Shown here in pieces: positions 1 to 8,188 of a stretch of 64,000 nt of DNA (within the stretch, counting starts at the first letter, position 1; each line of letters starts with the position of its first letter). The notes under the pieces are model-generated. The model saw only the letters and a program-made list of their open reading frames with translations. It was not told where the DNA came from and did no database searches. The stretch is taken from NCBI RefSeq assembly GCF_003857035.1, contig NZ_QGSY01000230.1, positions 62,001-126,000 of the forward strand, given 5' to 3'. This DNA comes from Micromonospora arida (lineage in GTDB: Bacteria > Actinomycetota > Actinomycetes > Mycobacteriales > Micromonosporaceae). The position numbers were made by a program, and so were the translations under genes.

Positions 1-1497
1 ATCGGCGACGTGGTGCTGGTTCGGCCGGGGGGTCGGGTGCCGGCGGACGGCCGGGTCGTCGAGGGCGGCGCCGAGCTGGACGAGTCGATGATCACCGGGG
101 AGTCGCGGCCGGTCGCCCGGTCGACGGGCGACCGGCTGGTGGCCGGCACCGTCGCCACCGACTCGGCGATCCGGGTGCGCGTCGAGGCGTTGGGTGAGCA
201 GACCGCCCTTGCCGGCATCCAGCGGATGGTCGCGCAGGCCCAGGCTTCCGGTGGCCGGGCCCAACTGTTGGCCGACCGGTTCGCCGCCGCGCTGTTCTAC
301 CTGGCGACCGGCACCGCCGTGCTGACCGTGCTGGTCTGGACCGCGCTCGGTCAGCCGGACGAGGCGGTGGTCCGTGCGGTCACCGTCCTGGTGATCGCCT
401 GCCCGCATGCGCTGGGTCTCGCCATCCCGCTGGTGGTCGCGCTCTCCACCGCGCTCGCCGCACGGTCCGGGATCCTGGTCAAGGACCGGTTGGCCCTGGA
501 GCGGATGCGGACCGTCGGCGCGGTGCTCTTCGACAAGACCGGCACGCTGACCCGGGGCGAGCACGGGGTGACCGACCTGGTGACGGCGTCCGGCGTCGAG
601 CGGGACGAGGTGCTGCGGCTCGCGGCCGGTGTCGAGTCGGACAGCGAACATCCGTTGGCCCGGGCGATCGTGGCGGCGGCCGGGCGCGCCGGTCCGGCCC
701 GGGCCGCCGGGTTCCGGTCGCTGCCGGGCCGCGGTGTGAAAGCGACAATCGACGGTAGGGAGTACGCGGTGGGCGGGCCGGCGCTGCTGCGGGAGCTGGG
801 CCTTCCGCTCCCGGCGGAGCTGGAGGCCGCGACCGGGCGGTGGTCGGCGCGGGGTGCCGCAGTGTTGCACCTGGTGCGGCTGCCGGACGCCGTGCTCGGT
901 GCGTTCGCGTTGACCGACGAGGTGCGTCCGGAGGCCCGGCGCGCCGTCGACGAGTTGCGTGCCGAGGGTGTCCGCACCATCGCCATGATCACCGGTGATG
1001 CCCGGTCGGTCGCCGAGGCGGTCGCCGCCGACCTCGGCTTCCGACCTGGCGTCGACGAGGTCTTCGCCGAGGTGCTGCCGGCGGAGAAGGACGACCGGGT
1101 GGCCGAGCTCCAGCGGCGGGGGTTGGTCGTTGCGATGGTCGGTGACGGGGTGAACGACGCGCCGGCGCTGGCCCGGGCGGACGTGGGCATCGCGATCGGC
1201 GCGGGCACCGATGTGGCCATCGAGTCCGCCGGGGTGGTGCTGGCATCCTCGGACCCGCGCGGGGTGGGGGCCGTGGTCCGGCTGTCCCGGGCGTCGTACC
1301 GGAAGATGCGGCAGAACCTGGCCTGGGCGGCTGGCTACAACGTGGTGGCGCTGCCGCTGGCCGCCGGGGTGCTGGCCTGGGCCGGTGTGGCGTTGAGCCC
1401 GGCGGTGGCCGCGGTGCTGATGTCGGCGTCCACCATCGTGGTGGCGCTCAACGCGCAGTTGCTGCGCCGGGTCCGTCTCGACCCCGCGCCGGACTGA
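1..1497 (+). CDS. Copper-type P1B ATPase with CPH motif (5' end outside window)
   Basis: The C-terminal 498 residues of a heavy-metal P-type ATPase are present, and the frame is open to the first base. Counting from the window edge, the actuator motif TGES lies at 32-35, the membrane ion-binding triad CPH at 134-136, the phosphorylation site DKTGT starts at 178, SEHP at 215-218 and GDGVND at 381-386; two membrane helices follow. CPH instead of CPC is the mark of the CopB-like branch (Cu(II)/Cu(I) export), as known for the family. The substrate is inferred from that motif and from the adjacent csoR, copZ and copA. It converges on csoR with only six bases between the stop codons. Any N-terminal metal-binding domain would lie upstream and cannot be judged. 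Confidence 0.92.
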   Translation: MGDVVLVRPGGRVPADGRVVEGGAELDESMITGESRPVARSTGDRLVAGTVATDSAIRVRVEALGEQTALAGIQRMVAQAQASGGRAQLLADRFAAALFYLATGTAVLTVLVWTALGQPDEAVVRAVTVLVIACPHALGLAIPLVVALSTALAARSGILVKDRLALERMRTVGAVLFDKTGTLTRGEHGVTDLVTASGVERDEVLRLAAGVESDSEHPLARAIVAAAGRAGPARAAGFRSLPGRGVKATIDGREYAVGGPALLRELGLPLPAELEAATGRWSARGAAVLHLVRLPDAVLGAFALTDEVRPEARRAVDELRAEGVRTIAMITGDARSVAEAVAADLGFRPGVDEVFAEVLPAEKDDRVAELQRRGLVVAMVGDGVNDAPALARADVGIAIGAGTDVAIESAGVVLASSDPRGVGAVVRLSRASYRKMRQNLAWAAGYNVVALPLAAGVLAWAGVALSPAVAAVLMSASTIVVALNAQLLRRVRLDPAPD

Positions 1498-1503
1498 GCG
1501 CGC

Positions 1504-1800
1504 TCAGCCGCGCTTCATGAGCCGGCCGACCGCCGCCATCATCTCGGTGGCCATCTCGTCGGCCCGACCCTCGGCGGCGCCCTCGTGCATGCAGTGCCGG
1601 GCGTGCCCGTCGAGCAGCCCGAGGGCCACCTTGTCGAGTGCGGCCTGGATGGCGGAGATCTGGGTGAGCACGTCGATGCAGTAGCGGTCGTCGTCGACCA
1701 TCTTCTCGATGCCGCGGACCTGCCCCTCGACGCGGCGGAGCCGCGTGAGCAGCTGGTCCTTGCTGGCGGTGTACCCGCGGATCGGGGTGGGTGCGGTCAT
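1504..1800 (-). CDS. csoR: CsoR-family copper-sensing repressor
   Basis: This 98-residue all-helical DUF156 repressor carries the Cu(I) ligand set Cys41, His66 and Cys70, with the H-x3-C spacing of CsoR, so copper rather than formaldehyde or persulfide sensing is the best call. Cu(I) binding is expected to release DNA and derepress the copper genes. The frame stays open further upstream, but the ATG at 1800 matches family length and begins just before the GY-x-KDQLLTRLRRVEGQ segment. There is no clear Shine-Dalgarno sequence before this ATG, so the transcript may be leaderless. The gene is divergent from copZ, and the shared 95-base gap holds a palindromic operator, so autoregulation is likely. 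Confidence 0.93.
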   Translation of the reverse strand: MTAPTPIRGYTASKDQLLTRLRRVEGQVRGIEKMVDDDRYCIDVLTQISAIQAALDKVALGLLDGHARHCMHEGAAEGRADEMATEMMAAVGRLMKRG

Positions 1801-1815
1801 GTGAACCAGGATAGC

Positions 1816-1831
1816 GTACCCCTGGGGGGTA
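1816..1831. promoter_or_regulatory. Predicted CsoR operator
   Basis: A perfect inverted repeat, TACCCC-TGG-GGGGTA (1817-1831), sits between divergent csoR and copZ. G-tract palindromes of this shape are the known CsoR target. A second, weaker C-rich half (GGGATACCCCC) follows at about 1853-1863. A TATGGT hexamer overlaps the right arm (1830-1835) and could be the -10 for copZ, so bound CsoR would block it. Confidence 0.75.
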
Positions 1832-1895
1832 TGGTACGGTCGTCTTCGGGTGGGATACCCCCACCGGGTACCGGTACCGAGAAGGAGACGATCCA

Positions 1896-2105
1896 ATGGT
1901 CGACACGACGTACCAGGTGCAGGGCATGACCTGTGGGCACTGCGTCAGCGCGGTGAGCGCCGAGGTCGGCGCGATCCCGGGCGTGCAGGACGTCCAGGTC
2001 GACCTCGCGGCCGGCCGGGTCACCGTCAGCAGCGACCAGCCACTGGACCTGGGAGTTGTCCGGGCTGCCGTCGACGAGGCCGGCTACGACCTCGTCGACG
2101 CGTGA
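1896..2105 (+). CDS. copZ: CopZ-like copper chaperone
   Basis: This is a stand-alone heavy-metal-associated domain of 69 residues with the Cu(I) site GMTCGHC (Cys13, Cys16) after the first beta strand. It is a cytoplasmic carrier expected to hand Cu(I) to the two P-type ATPases on either side. A good Shine-Dalgarno (GAAGGAG) precedes the ATG. It is the first gene of a copper operon continuing with the membrane-anchored protein at 2119 and copA at 3100, downstream of the CsoR operator. The loop GHC instead of AAC is common among chaperones as opposed to ATPase-fused HMA domains. Confidence 0.94.
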   Translation: MVDTTYQVQGMTCGHCVSAVSAEVGAIPGVQDVQVDLAAGRVTVSSDQPLDLGVVRAAVDEAGYDLVDA

Positions 2106-2118
2106 TCGGAGGGCGGGC

Positions 2119-3087
2119 ATGCGCACCGTGACGAGACTGGCCGGGTTCGCCGTGGGCCTCGCGGCGGTCTTCGGCACGACGTACGGGATCGGCCGGGTGG
2201 TCGACCGCGCCCCGGTGGTCGAGGGCCGGCACGACGGCGACGCCGCCCATGCGACGGGCGAGCACGACGAGACGGCCGACCGGCTCCCCGGCGGCCTGCT
2301 CGTCTCCGACCGGGGCTACACCCTCGAACCGGTCGACGCCCCGGCCGACGAGTTCGCCTTCCGGATCGCCGGTCCGGACGGTCAACCGGTCACCCGGTAC
2401 GACGTGGCGCACGACAAGCAGATGCACCTGATCGTCGCCCGGCGGGACCTCTCCGGCTTCCGCCACGTGCACCCCGAGCTGGCCCCGGACGGCACCTGGC
2501 GGGTCGACACCCCGCTGGCCGGCCCCGGGCAGTGGCGGGCGTTCGCCGACTTCACCCCGACCGGGGGTGAGTCGCTGACCCTCGGCGTGGACGTGACCGT
2601 CCCCGGCGAGTTGACCGAACGGCCCTTGCCCGCCCCGGCGACCAGCACCACCGTCGACGGCTACACGGTCACGTTGACCGGTGCGCCGCAGCCCGGCCGC
2701 ACGTCGTCGCTGACCCTGACCGTCAGCCGGGACGGGCAGCCGGTCACCGACCTGGAGCCCTACCTGGGCGCGTACGGGCATCTGGTGGCACTACGGCGGG
2801 GTGATCTGGCGTACCTGCACGTGCACCCGGACGGAACGCCCGGCGATGGGCGCACCCGGCCCGGTCCGGCCGTCACCTTCCTCGCCGAGGTGCCCTCGGC
2901 CGGCAGCTACCGGCTCTACCTCGACTTCCAGCACGGCGGGCGGGTGCACACCGCCGAGTTCACAGTGGTCGCCGGCGCTACCCCGACCGGAGTCGCCCCC
3001 ACCCCGACCGGAGTCGCCCCCACCCCGAGCGGACCCGCGCCGACCGGCGGGGCCGACCACGGCACCCCCGGGCACGGACACAACTGA
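2119..3087 (+). CDS. Membrane-anchored extracellular protein of the copper operon
   Basis: A protein of 322 residues with a single N-terminal hydrophobic helix (about 5-24, no lipobox), then an extracytoplasmic region that looks like two beta-sandwich modules (about 55-165 and 180-275) containing the histidine motifs DKQMHLIV, FRHVHPE and YLHVHPDG. It ends in a Pro-Thr-rich tail with a 7-residue tandem repeat and a short His-Gly terminus. Similar proteins occur beside copZ/copA in actinomycetes. The histidines, acidic/His-rich linker and operon position suggest extracellular metal handling, but the biochemical role is unknown. The ATG at 2119 has GGAGGG seven bases upstream. It lies 13 bases after copZ and 12 bases before copA, so all three are probably cotranscribed. 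Confidence 0.8.
   Translation: MRTVTRLAGFAVGLAAVFGTTYGIGRVVDRAPVVEGRHDGDAAHATGEHDETADRLPGGLLVSDRGYTLEPVDAPADEFAFRIAGPDGQPVTRYDVAHDKQMHLIVARRDLSGFRHVHPELAPDGTWRVDTPLAGPGQWRAFADFTPTGGESLTLGVDVTVPGELTERPLPAPATSTTVDGYTVTLTGAPQPGRTSSLTLTVSRDGQPVTDLEPYLGAYGHLVALRRGDLAYLHVHPDGTPGDGRTRPGPAVTFLAEVPSAGSYRLYLDFQHGGRVHTAEFTVVAGATPTGVAPTPTGVAPTPSGPAPTGGADHGTPGHGHN
2980..3021 (+). repeat. In-frame 21-bp tandem repeat, two copies
   Basis: Two identical 21-bp units (2980-3000 and 3001-3021) encode TPTGVAP twice in the C-terminal tail of the secreted copper-operon protein. A third, diverged partial copy (ACCCCGAGCGGA) follows. The repeat is a multiple of three, so copy number can vary without breaking the frame. 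Confidence 0.85.
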
Positions 3088-3099
3088 CGGGACCAGACG

Positions 3100-5346
3100 A
3101 TGACCACCACCAGCAGACCGCTGCCCGAGGCACCGAACCGGATCGAACTGGCGATCAGCGGGATGACCTGCGCCGCGTGCGCCGCCAGGATCGAGAAGAA
3201 GCTCAACCGGATGGACGGGGTGAGCGCCACCGTCAACTACGCCACCGAGAAGGCGACCGTCCGGTACGCCGACGGCGTCACGCCGGACGACCTGATCGGG
3301 ACCGTGCAGAAGACCGGTTACACCGCGGCGCTGCCGGCCCCTCCCAGCGCGGAACCCCCGGTGGACCCGTTGCGGGGACCGCGTACCCGGCTCTGGGTGT
3401 CGGTGGCCCTGAGCGTGCCGGTGGTCCTGCTGGCCATGGTCCCGGCCTGGCAGTTCGACTACTGGCAATGGTTGTCGCTGACCCTGGCCGCTCCGGTGGT
3501 GGTGTGGGGTGGGCTGCCGTTCCACCGGGCCGCCTGGACCAACCTGCGGCACGGTGCGGCCACCATGGACACCCTGGTGTCGCTCGGCACCCTGGCCGCG
3601 TTCGGCTGGTCGCTCTGGGCACTCTTCCTCGGTGACGCGGGGATGCCCGGCATGACGCACCCGTTCCGCTTCGACATCACCCGGACCGACGGCGCCGGCA
3701 ACATCTACCTGGAGGCGGCCGCCGGGGTCACAGTGTTCATCCTGGCCGGTCGCTACTTCGAGGCCCGGTCCAAGCGGACTGCCGGCGCGGCCCTGCGCGC
3801 CCTGCTCGACCTCGGCGCCAAGGACGTGACGGTGCTGCGTGACGGCGTGGAGACCCTGATCCCCGTGGACCGGCTCGCCGTCGGTGACCGGTTCGTGGTC
3901 CGCCCCGGGGAGAAGATCGCCACCGACGGAGTGGTCGACGAGGGCACCTCCGCGGTCGACGCCAGCATGCTCACCGGTGAGTCGGTGCCGGTCGAGGTCG
4001 CCCCTGGTGACGGCGTGGTCGGCGCCACGATCAACGCGGGCGGGCGGCTGATCGTCACCGCCACCCGGGTCGGTGCGGACACCCAGCTCTCCCGGATGGC
4101 CGACCTGGTGGAGCAGGCGCAGAGCGGCAAGGCGGCGGTGCAGCGGCTGGCGGACCGGATCTCCGGCGTCTTCGTGCCGATCGTCATCACCCTCGCCATG
4201 GGGACGCTGGGCTGGTGGCTCGGCACCGGGGCCGGTCCGACCGCCGCGTTCACCGCCGCCGTGGCCGTGCTGATCATCGCCTGTCCGTGCGCGCTCGGCC
4301 TGGCCACCCCGACGGCGCTGCTGGTCGGCACCGGTCGGGGCGCCCAGCTCGGCGTGCTGATCAAGGGCCCGGAGGTGCTGGAGTCGACCCGCCGGGTGGA
4401 CACGGTCGTCCTCGACAAGACCGGCACCGTGACGACCGGCCGGATGACACTGGTCGACGCGGTGCCGGCGAGCGGTGTGGACCGGGCCGAGCTGCTCCGG
4501 CTCGCCGGGGCGGTGGAGGCCGCCTCCGAGCACCCGATCGCCCGTGCGGTCGCGGCGGCTGCCACCGAGGCGGGCGCCCTACCCCCGGTGACCGCCTTCG
4601 GCAACCTCGAAGGGCTTGGGGTGACCGGCACTGTCGACGGCCGGGCCGTGCTGGTCGGCCGGGTCCGGCTGCTGCGCGAGCGCGAGATCGACGTACCGCC
4701 GGAGGTCGAGTGGGCCGTGCGCGACGCGGAGGACGCCGGCCGTACGGCGATCGTCGCCGGCTGGGACGGACGGGCCCGGGGCGTGCTCACGGTCGCCGAC
4801 GTGGTCCGGCCGACCAGCCGGGCGGCGGTGGCTCGGCTGCGCGGGCTGGGGCTGACCCCGGTCCTGCTGACCGGGGACAACACCACAGTGGCTCGCGCGG
4901 TCGCCGCCGAGGTGGGCGTCGACGAGGTGATCGCCGAGGTGCTGCCGGCCGGGAAGGTCGACGTGATCAAGCGGCTCCAGGCCGAGGGGCGGTCGGTGGC
5001 GATGGTCGGTGACGGGGTCAACGACGCCCCGGCGCTGGCCCAGGCCGACCTGGGGCTGGCCATGGGCACCGGCGCCGACGTGGCGATCGAGGCGGCCGAC
5101 CTCACCCTCGTCCGGGGCGACCTGGACGCGGCGGTGGACGCCATCCGGTTGTCCCGACGCACGCTCGGCATCATCCGGGGCAACCTGTTCTGGGCGTTCG
5201 GCTACAACGTGGCGGCCCTGCCGTTGGCCGCCGCCGGGCTGCTCAACCCGATGATCGCCGGCGCCACCATGGCGCTGTCCTCGGTCTTCGTGGTGGCCAA
5301 CAGCCTGCGGCTGCGTCGCTTCCGTCCGGCCGCTGCCGATCTGTGA
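3100..5346 (+). CDS. copA: Copper-exporting P1B-type ATPase CopA
   Basis: A complete 748-residue Cu(I) efflux ATPase. It has one N-terminal HMA domain (about 13-78) with GMTCAAC (Cys24, Cys27), eight predicted membrane helices, actuator TGES, the ion site CPC at 395-397, DKTGT with phospho-acceptor Asp439, SEHP, and GDGVND. CPC is the P1B-1 signature for Cu(I)/Ag(I). It closes the operon copZ, extracellular protein, copA controlled by CsoR. Compared with the upstream partial pump it differs in the membrane triad (CPC versus CPH), so the two pumps probably differ in ion or in direction of use. A weak GGGA precedes the ATG, which starts 12 bases after the previous stop. Confidence 0.96.
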   Translation: MTTTSRPLPEAPNRIELAISGMTCAACAARIEKKLNRMDGVSATVNYATEKATVRYADGVTPDDLIGTVQKTGYTAALPAPPSAEPPVDPLRGPRTRLWVSVALSVPVVLLAMVPAWQFDYWQWLSLTLAAPVVVWGGLPFHRAAWTNLRHGAATMDTLVSLGTLAAFGWSLWALFLGDAGMPGMTHPFRFDITRTDGAGNIYLEAAAGVTVFILAGRYFEARSKRTAGAALRALLDLGAKDVTVLRDGVETLIPVDRLAVGDRFVVRPGEKIATDGVVDEGTSAVDASMLTGESVPVEVAPGDGVVGATINAGGRLIVTATRVGADTQLSRMADLVEQAQSGKAAVQRLADRISGVFVPIVITLAMGTLGWWLGTGAGPTAAFTAAVAVLIIACPCALGLATPTALLVGTGRGAQLGVLIKGPEVLESTRRVDTVVLDKTGTVTTGRMTLVDAVPASGVDRAELLRLAGAVEAASEHPIARAVAAAATEAGALPPVTAFGNLEGLGVTGTVDGRAVLVGRVRLLREREIDVPPEVEWAVRDAEDAGRTAIVAGWDGRARGVLTVADVVRPTSRAAVARLRGLGLTPVLLTGDNTTVARAVAAEVGVDEVIAEVLPAGKVDVIKRLQAEGRSVAMVGDGVNDAPALAQADLGLAMGTGADVAIEAADLTLVRGDLDAAVDAIRLSRRTLGIIRGNLFWAFGYNVAALPLAAAGLLNPMIAGATMALSSVFVVANSLRLRRFRPAAADL

Positions 5347-5420
5347 CGACGGTAATGGTTGGGCCGGTGACGACGGGGGTACCTCTGTTGTCGTAGCGAC
5401 GCTTGCAATGGAGGTTGGCA

Positions 5421-5594
5421 ATGGGATTCGACGACAAGATCAACAACGCCACCGAGGACGCGACCGGCAAGCTGAAGGAAGGCGCCGGTCGGGCCACCGA
5501 CAACGAGCAGCTGGAGGCGGAGGGTCGCGCTGACCAGTCCACCGCCAAGCTCAAGCAGGCGGGCGAGAAGATCAAGGACGCCTTCAAGAGCTGA
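5421..5594 (+). CDS. CsbD-like stress protein
   Basis: A 57-residue hydrophilic helical protein beginning MGFDDKINN, with the CsbD-family core (ATGKLKEGAGR, then EAEGRADQ). CsbD proteins accumulate in general stress responses; their molecular function is not established. GGAGG six bases before the ATG at 5421 fixes the start over an upstream in-frame ATG at 5403. It is followed by a strong hairpin and is separated from copA by 74 bases, so it is more likely its own unit than part of the copper operon. Confidence 0.9.
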   Translation: MGFDDKINNATEDATGKLKEGAGRATDNEQLEAEGRADQSTAKLKQAGEKIKDAFKS

Positions 5595-5610
5595 CGTACG
5601 ACGTAACCCG

Positions 5611-5645
5611 CACGCCGGGCCGGTGATCATCACCGGCCCGGCGTG
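5611..5645. terminator. Bidirectional intrinsic-type terminator
   Basis: A perfect 17-bp inverted repeat with a single-base centre (CACGCCGGGCCGGTGAT / mirror) lies between the convergent csbD-like gene and the methyltransferase. There is no T-tract, as is usual in high-GC actinobacteria. It could serve both strands. Confidence 0.8.
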
Positions 5646-5686
5646 CTGTGTGTCCGGCCTCCTCGATCAGCGAGCCGACGCTGTGC

Positions 5687-6343
5687 TCAGGGGCGTCGGG
5701 TGGCGCGGACGACCACGTCGTGCAGCGGGGCGTCCCGGCCCGGCATCGTGCGGCGGTGCTCCTCGGCGGTGACGATCTCCCAGGTGGCGTCGTCCAGACC
5801 GGCGGTGATGTCCGCGAGGGTGACCGAAGCCTCGTCGGGCGGGTGGTGCCCGTGTCCGTGTCCGTGTCCGTGCCCCTGCTCGGTGGCTTCCGAGGTGTGC
5901 AGGTGACCGACGATCAGGAGGGTGCCGCCGGGCGCCACCCAACCGGCGATGCGGTCGTAGAAGGCCAACTGCGGCATCGCGGGGTGCGCGTAGTGCGTCG
6001 TGACGAGGTCGAACCGCGTGTCCGGGGCCCAGGCCGTGAGGTCTGCCTCCACCCACCGCACGCGCTCGGAGACCCCGCTCTCCGTCGCGCGTTCGGCGGC
6101 GCGAGCGAGGGCGACGGGTGCGATGTCGACGGCGGTGACCTGCCAGCCGTGGGCGGCGAGCGAGATCGCCTCGGCGCCCGCGCCGCACCCGGCGTCCAGC
6201 GCCGAGCCCGGCACCAGAGCGCCGATCTCCCGGGCCAGGTACGGGTGCGCGGGACTCGTGCTCATCGCTCCGGGGCGGCCGTGGTGCGCCTGGTGCCAGT
6301 GCCGCTCCCAGTAGTCCTTGTCGAACTCGTGCTGCTCGGTCAT
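5687..6343 (-). CDS. Class I SAM-dependent methyltransferase with His-Gly run
   Basis: A 218-residue methyltransferase of the TehB/ubiE-like fold: motif I LDAGCGAGAEAISLA (about 50-64), motif II VTAVDIAP, an acidic residue in VEADLTAW, and post-motif LVTTHYAHP. The substrate is not evident. A histidine-glycine run (GHGHGHGHGHH, about residues 155-165) sits in the loop between the beta-5 region and the C-terminal segment; it is encoded by a hexanucleotide repeat and is absent from typical relatives. The run might bind metal, which would fit resistance-type methyltransferases, but that is inference. It converges with the csbD-like gene across a shared terminator. Confidence 0.85.
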   Translation of the reverse strand: MTEQHEFDKDYWERHWHQAHHGRPGAMSTSPAHPYLAREIGALVPGSALDAGCGAGAEAISLAAHGWQVTAVDIAPVALARAAERATESGVSERVRWVEADLTAWAPDTRFDLVTTHYAHPAMPQLAFYDRIAGWVAPGGTLLIVGHLHTSEATEQGHGHGHGHGHHPPDEASVTLADITAGLDDATWEIVTAEEHRRTMPGRDAPLHDVVVRATRRP

Positions 6344-6434
6344 CTGTGCCTGCTCCTTCGCGCGTCGCCCACGACTGTGACCGGCGACCGGGTGATGCGC
6401 AAAGATTGTTGCCAGAACGGCAAGACGACGTGGC

Positions 6435-7688
6435 TCACCCCTGCCCGGTCAGCCGGGCCGCCCGTACCTCCAGGTACCGCTGCTCGGGCCGGCTCGTGGT
6501 GCCCCGCGCCGCCATCAGGTACGCCTCCCGCGCCGAACCGACCTCCCCGGCCAGCTCCAACAGGTGAGCCCGTACGGCGGCCAGCCGGTGGTGCCCGGCC
6601 GTGCGTTCGTCGGTGTCCAACGGCGTGAGCAGAGCGAGCCCGGCCCGGGGCCCGTCGACCATGGCCACCGCCACCGCCTGGTTGAGGGTGACCATCGGGT
6701 TCGGCGCGATCCGGGCCAGCAGTCGGTAGAGCGCGACGATCTGCCGCCAGTCCGTCTCCGCTGCCGTCGACGCCTCGGCGTGCACCGCGGCGATCGCCGC
6801 CTGGAGCTGGTACGGGCCGGGCGGCGACCAGGTCAGCGCCTCGGTGATCAGCGCGACCCCCTCCGCGATGGCGGCGGCGTCCCATCGGGAGCGGTCCTGC
6901 TCGGCCAGCGGTACCAACTCCCCGTCCGACCCCACCCGGGCCGCCCGGTGCGCGTCGGTCAACAGCATCAGCGCCAGCAGCCCAGTCACCTCGCCGTCGT
7001 CGGGCAGCAGCCCGCGCAGGATGCGAGCCAGCCGGATCGCCTCGCCGGTCAACTCGGCCCGCCGCAGATCCGGGCCACTGGACGCGGTGTAGCCCTCGTT
7101 GAAGATCAGGTAGAGCACCCGCAGCACCGTTCCCAGCCGCTCGCCCCGCTCGGCCGGCCCGGGCATGGTGAACCTTGCCCCGGCAGCCTCGATCCGCTGC
7201 TTGGCCCGCCGGATCCGTTGACTCATCGTCGCCTCGGGCACCAGGTGCGCCCTGGCGATCTGGGCGGTGCTGAGACCGCCGACCGCCCGCAGGGTGAGCG
7301 CCACCTGCGCCGATCCGGGCAGTGCCGGGTGGCAGCAGAGGAACAGCAGCGTGAGGGTGTCGTCGTCGGCCGGAACGGCGGGCTCGGCGTCCGCCGCGGG
7401 CGCCACCCCGGCGTACGCCGGCTCGCGCCGCGCCACCGCCACCTCGCGGTCCCGGCGCGCGCTCTCGCTGCGCCACTCGTCGGTGAGGCGGCGGATGGCC
7501 ACGGTGAGCAACCAGGCGCGCGGATTGTCCGGTACGCCCTGCCCGGGCCACTGCGTCGCGGCGGCGAGCAGCGCCTCCTGGACCGCGTCCTCGCACCTGT
7601 CGAACTGTCCGTGCCGACGGACCAGCAGGCCGAGGACCTGCGGCGCGAACGTGCGCAGCAGATCCTCGACCGTCCGGTCCTCGGTCAC
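6435..7688 (-). CDS. ECF42-type RNA polymerase sigma factor with C-terminal extension
   Basis: 417 residues. Sigma-70 region 2 occupies about 10-75 (QFDRCEDAVQEALLAAATQW), region 4 about 125-180 (LSTAQIARAHLVPEATMSQRIRRAK), followed by the long helical DUF6596/TPR-like extension typical of ECF42 (NEGYTASSG, then RIAPNPMVTLNQAVAVAMVDG). ECF42 factors are genetically linked to DGPF/YCII proteins rather than to anti-sigma factors, exactly as here. The start is the GTG at 7688, overlapping the end of the YCII gene in the sequence ATGTGA, so translation is coupled. The sigma extension is thought to control activity in place of an anti-sigma factor (family knowledge). The signal and target promoters are not evident. 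Confidence 0.93.
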   Translation of the reverse strand: MTEDRTVEDLLRTFAPQVLGLLVRRHGQFDRCEDAVQEALLAAATQWPGQGVPDNPRAWLLTVAIRRLTDEWRSESARRDREVAVARREPAYAGVAPAADAEPAVPADDDTLTLLFLCCHPALPGSAQVALTLRAVGGLSTAQIARAHLVPEATMSQRIRRAKQRIEAAGARFTMPGPAERGERLGTVLRVLYLIFNEGYTASSGPDLRRAELTGEAIRLARILRGLLPDDGEVTGLLALMLLTDAHRAARVGSDGELVPLAEQDRSRWDAAAIAEGVALITEALTWSPPGPYQLQAAIAAVHAEASTAAETDWRQIVALYRLLARIAPNPMVTLNQAVAVAMVDGPRAGLALLTPLDTDERTAGHHRLAAVRAHLLELAGEVGSAREAYLMAARGTTSRPEQRYLEVRAARLTGQG

Positions 7689-8050
7689 ATCTCCGTCCCG
7701 GCCTCGTCCATGATCGGGCGGACCTCCATCGCGCCGCCGTACCGGACGTCCGGCCAGCGCGCGGCGATCTCGGCAGCCCGCTGCGGGCTGTCGCAGTCGA
7801 CGGCCAGGTAACCGGCGAACTGCTCCTTGCTCTCCATGAACGGGCCGTCGAGAACCTCGGGGCTGCCATCCACGAGCCGGACCGTCAACGTCTGCGACGG
7901 ATTGGCCAACGCCTGGCCGCCGATCAGCTCGCCGGTCTCGGTCAGCTCCTTCATGATCTCGTCGACCTCGCCGAAGAGGGCGGTGCGCTCCTGCTCGCTC
8001 AGCTCCTCGGTGAAGCCGGGCCGGTTCCAGATCAGCAGCATGTACTTCAC
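7685..8050 (-). CDS. YCII/DGPF-domain protein, ECF42 partner
   Basis: A single-domain protein of 121 residues starting MKYMLLIW and carrying the diagnostic DGPF at 68-71 followed by MESKEQ, and a late YGGAMEVRP strand. This is the YciI-like dimeric alpha/beta fold. DGPF proteins are the usual neighbours, and often putative targets, of ECF42 sigma factors. The GTG start at 8050 has GGAG seven bases upstream. It overlaps the downstream sigma gene by four bases. The enzymatic activity, if any, is unknown. Confidence 0.92.
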   Translation of the reverse strand: MKYMLLIWNRPGFTEELSEQERTALFGEVDEIMKELTETGELIGGQALANPSQTLTVRLVDGSPEVLDGPFMESKEQFAGYLAVDCDSPQRAAEIAARWPDVRYGGAMEVRPIMDEAGTEM

Positions 8051-8188
8051 GGCGATGCTCCTCAGGCTCTGGTCGCACCCCGATCGGGGCGCGACTCACC
8101 GGAGGGTCGGAGCCGTTCCCCCGATCCCTACCGCGTACCGAAGAAAATCGCAGAAACCTCCGCCGGGCGCGTTCCCACGCCGGATGGT

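Noticed and set aside
2791..4533. 580-codon open frame antisense to copA
   Set aside because: Its translation is Gly/His/Arg-rich low complexity with no domain, and it mirrors the GC-biased codons of copA, which has full P-type ATPase motifs.
5846..5875. Hexanucleotide repeat as a CRISPR or VNTR locus
   Set aside because: Units are only six bases without spacers and lie in-frame within the methyltransferase; reported as a coding repeat instead.
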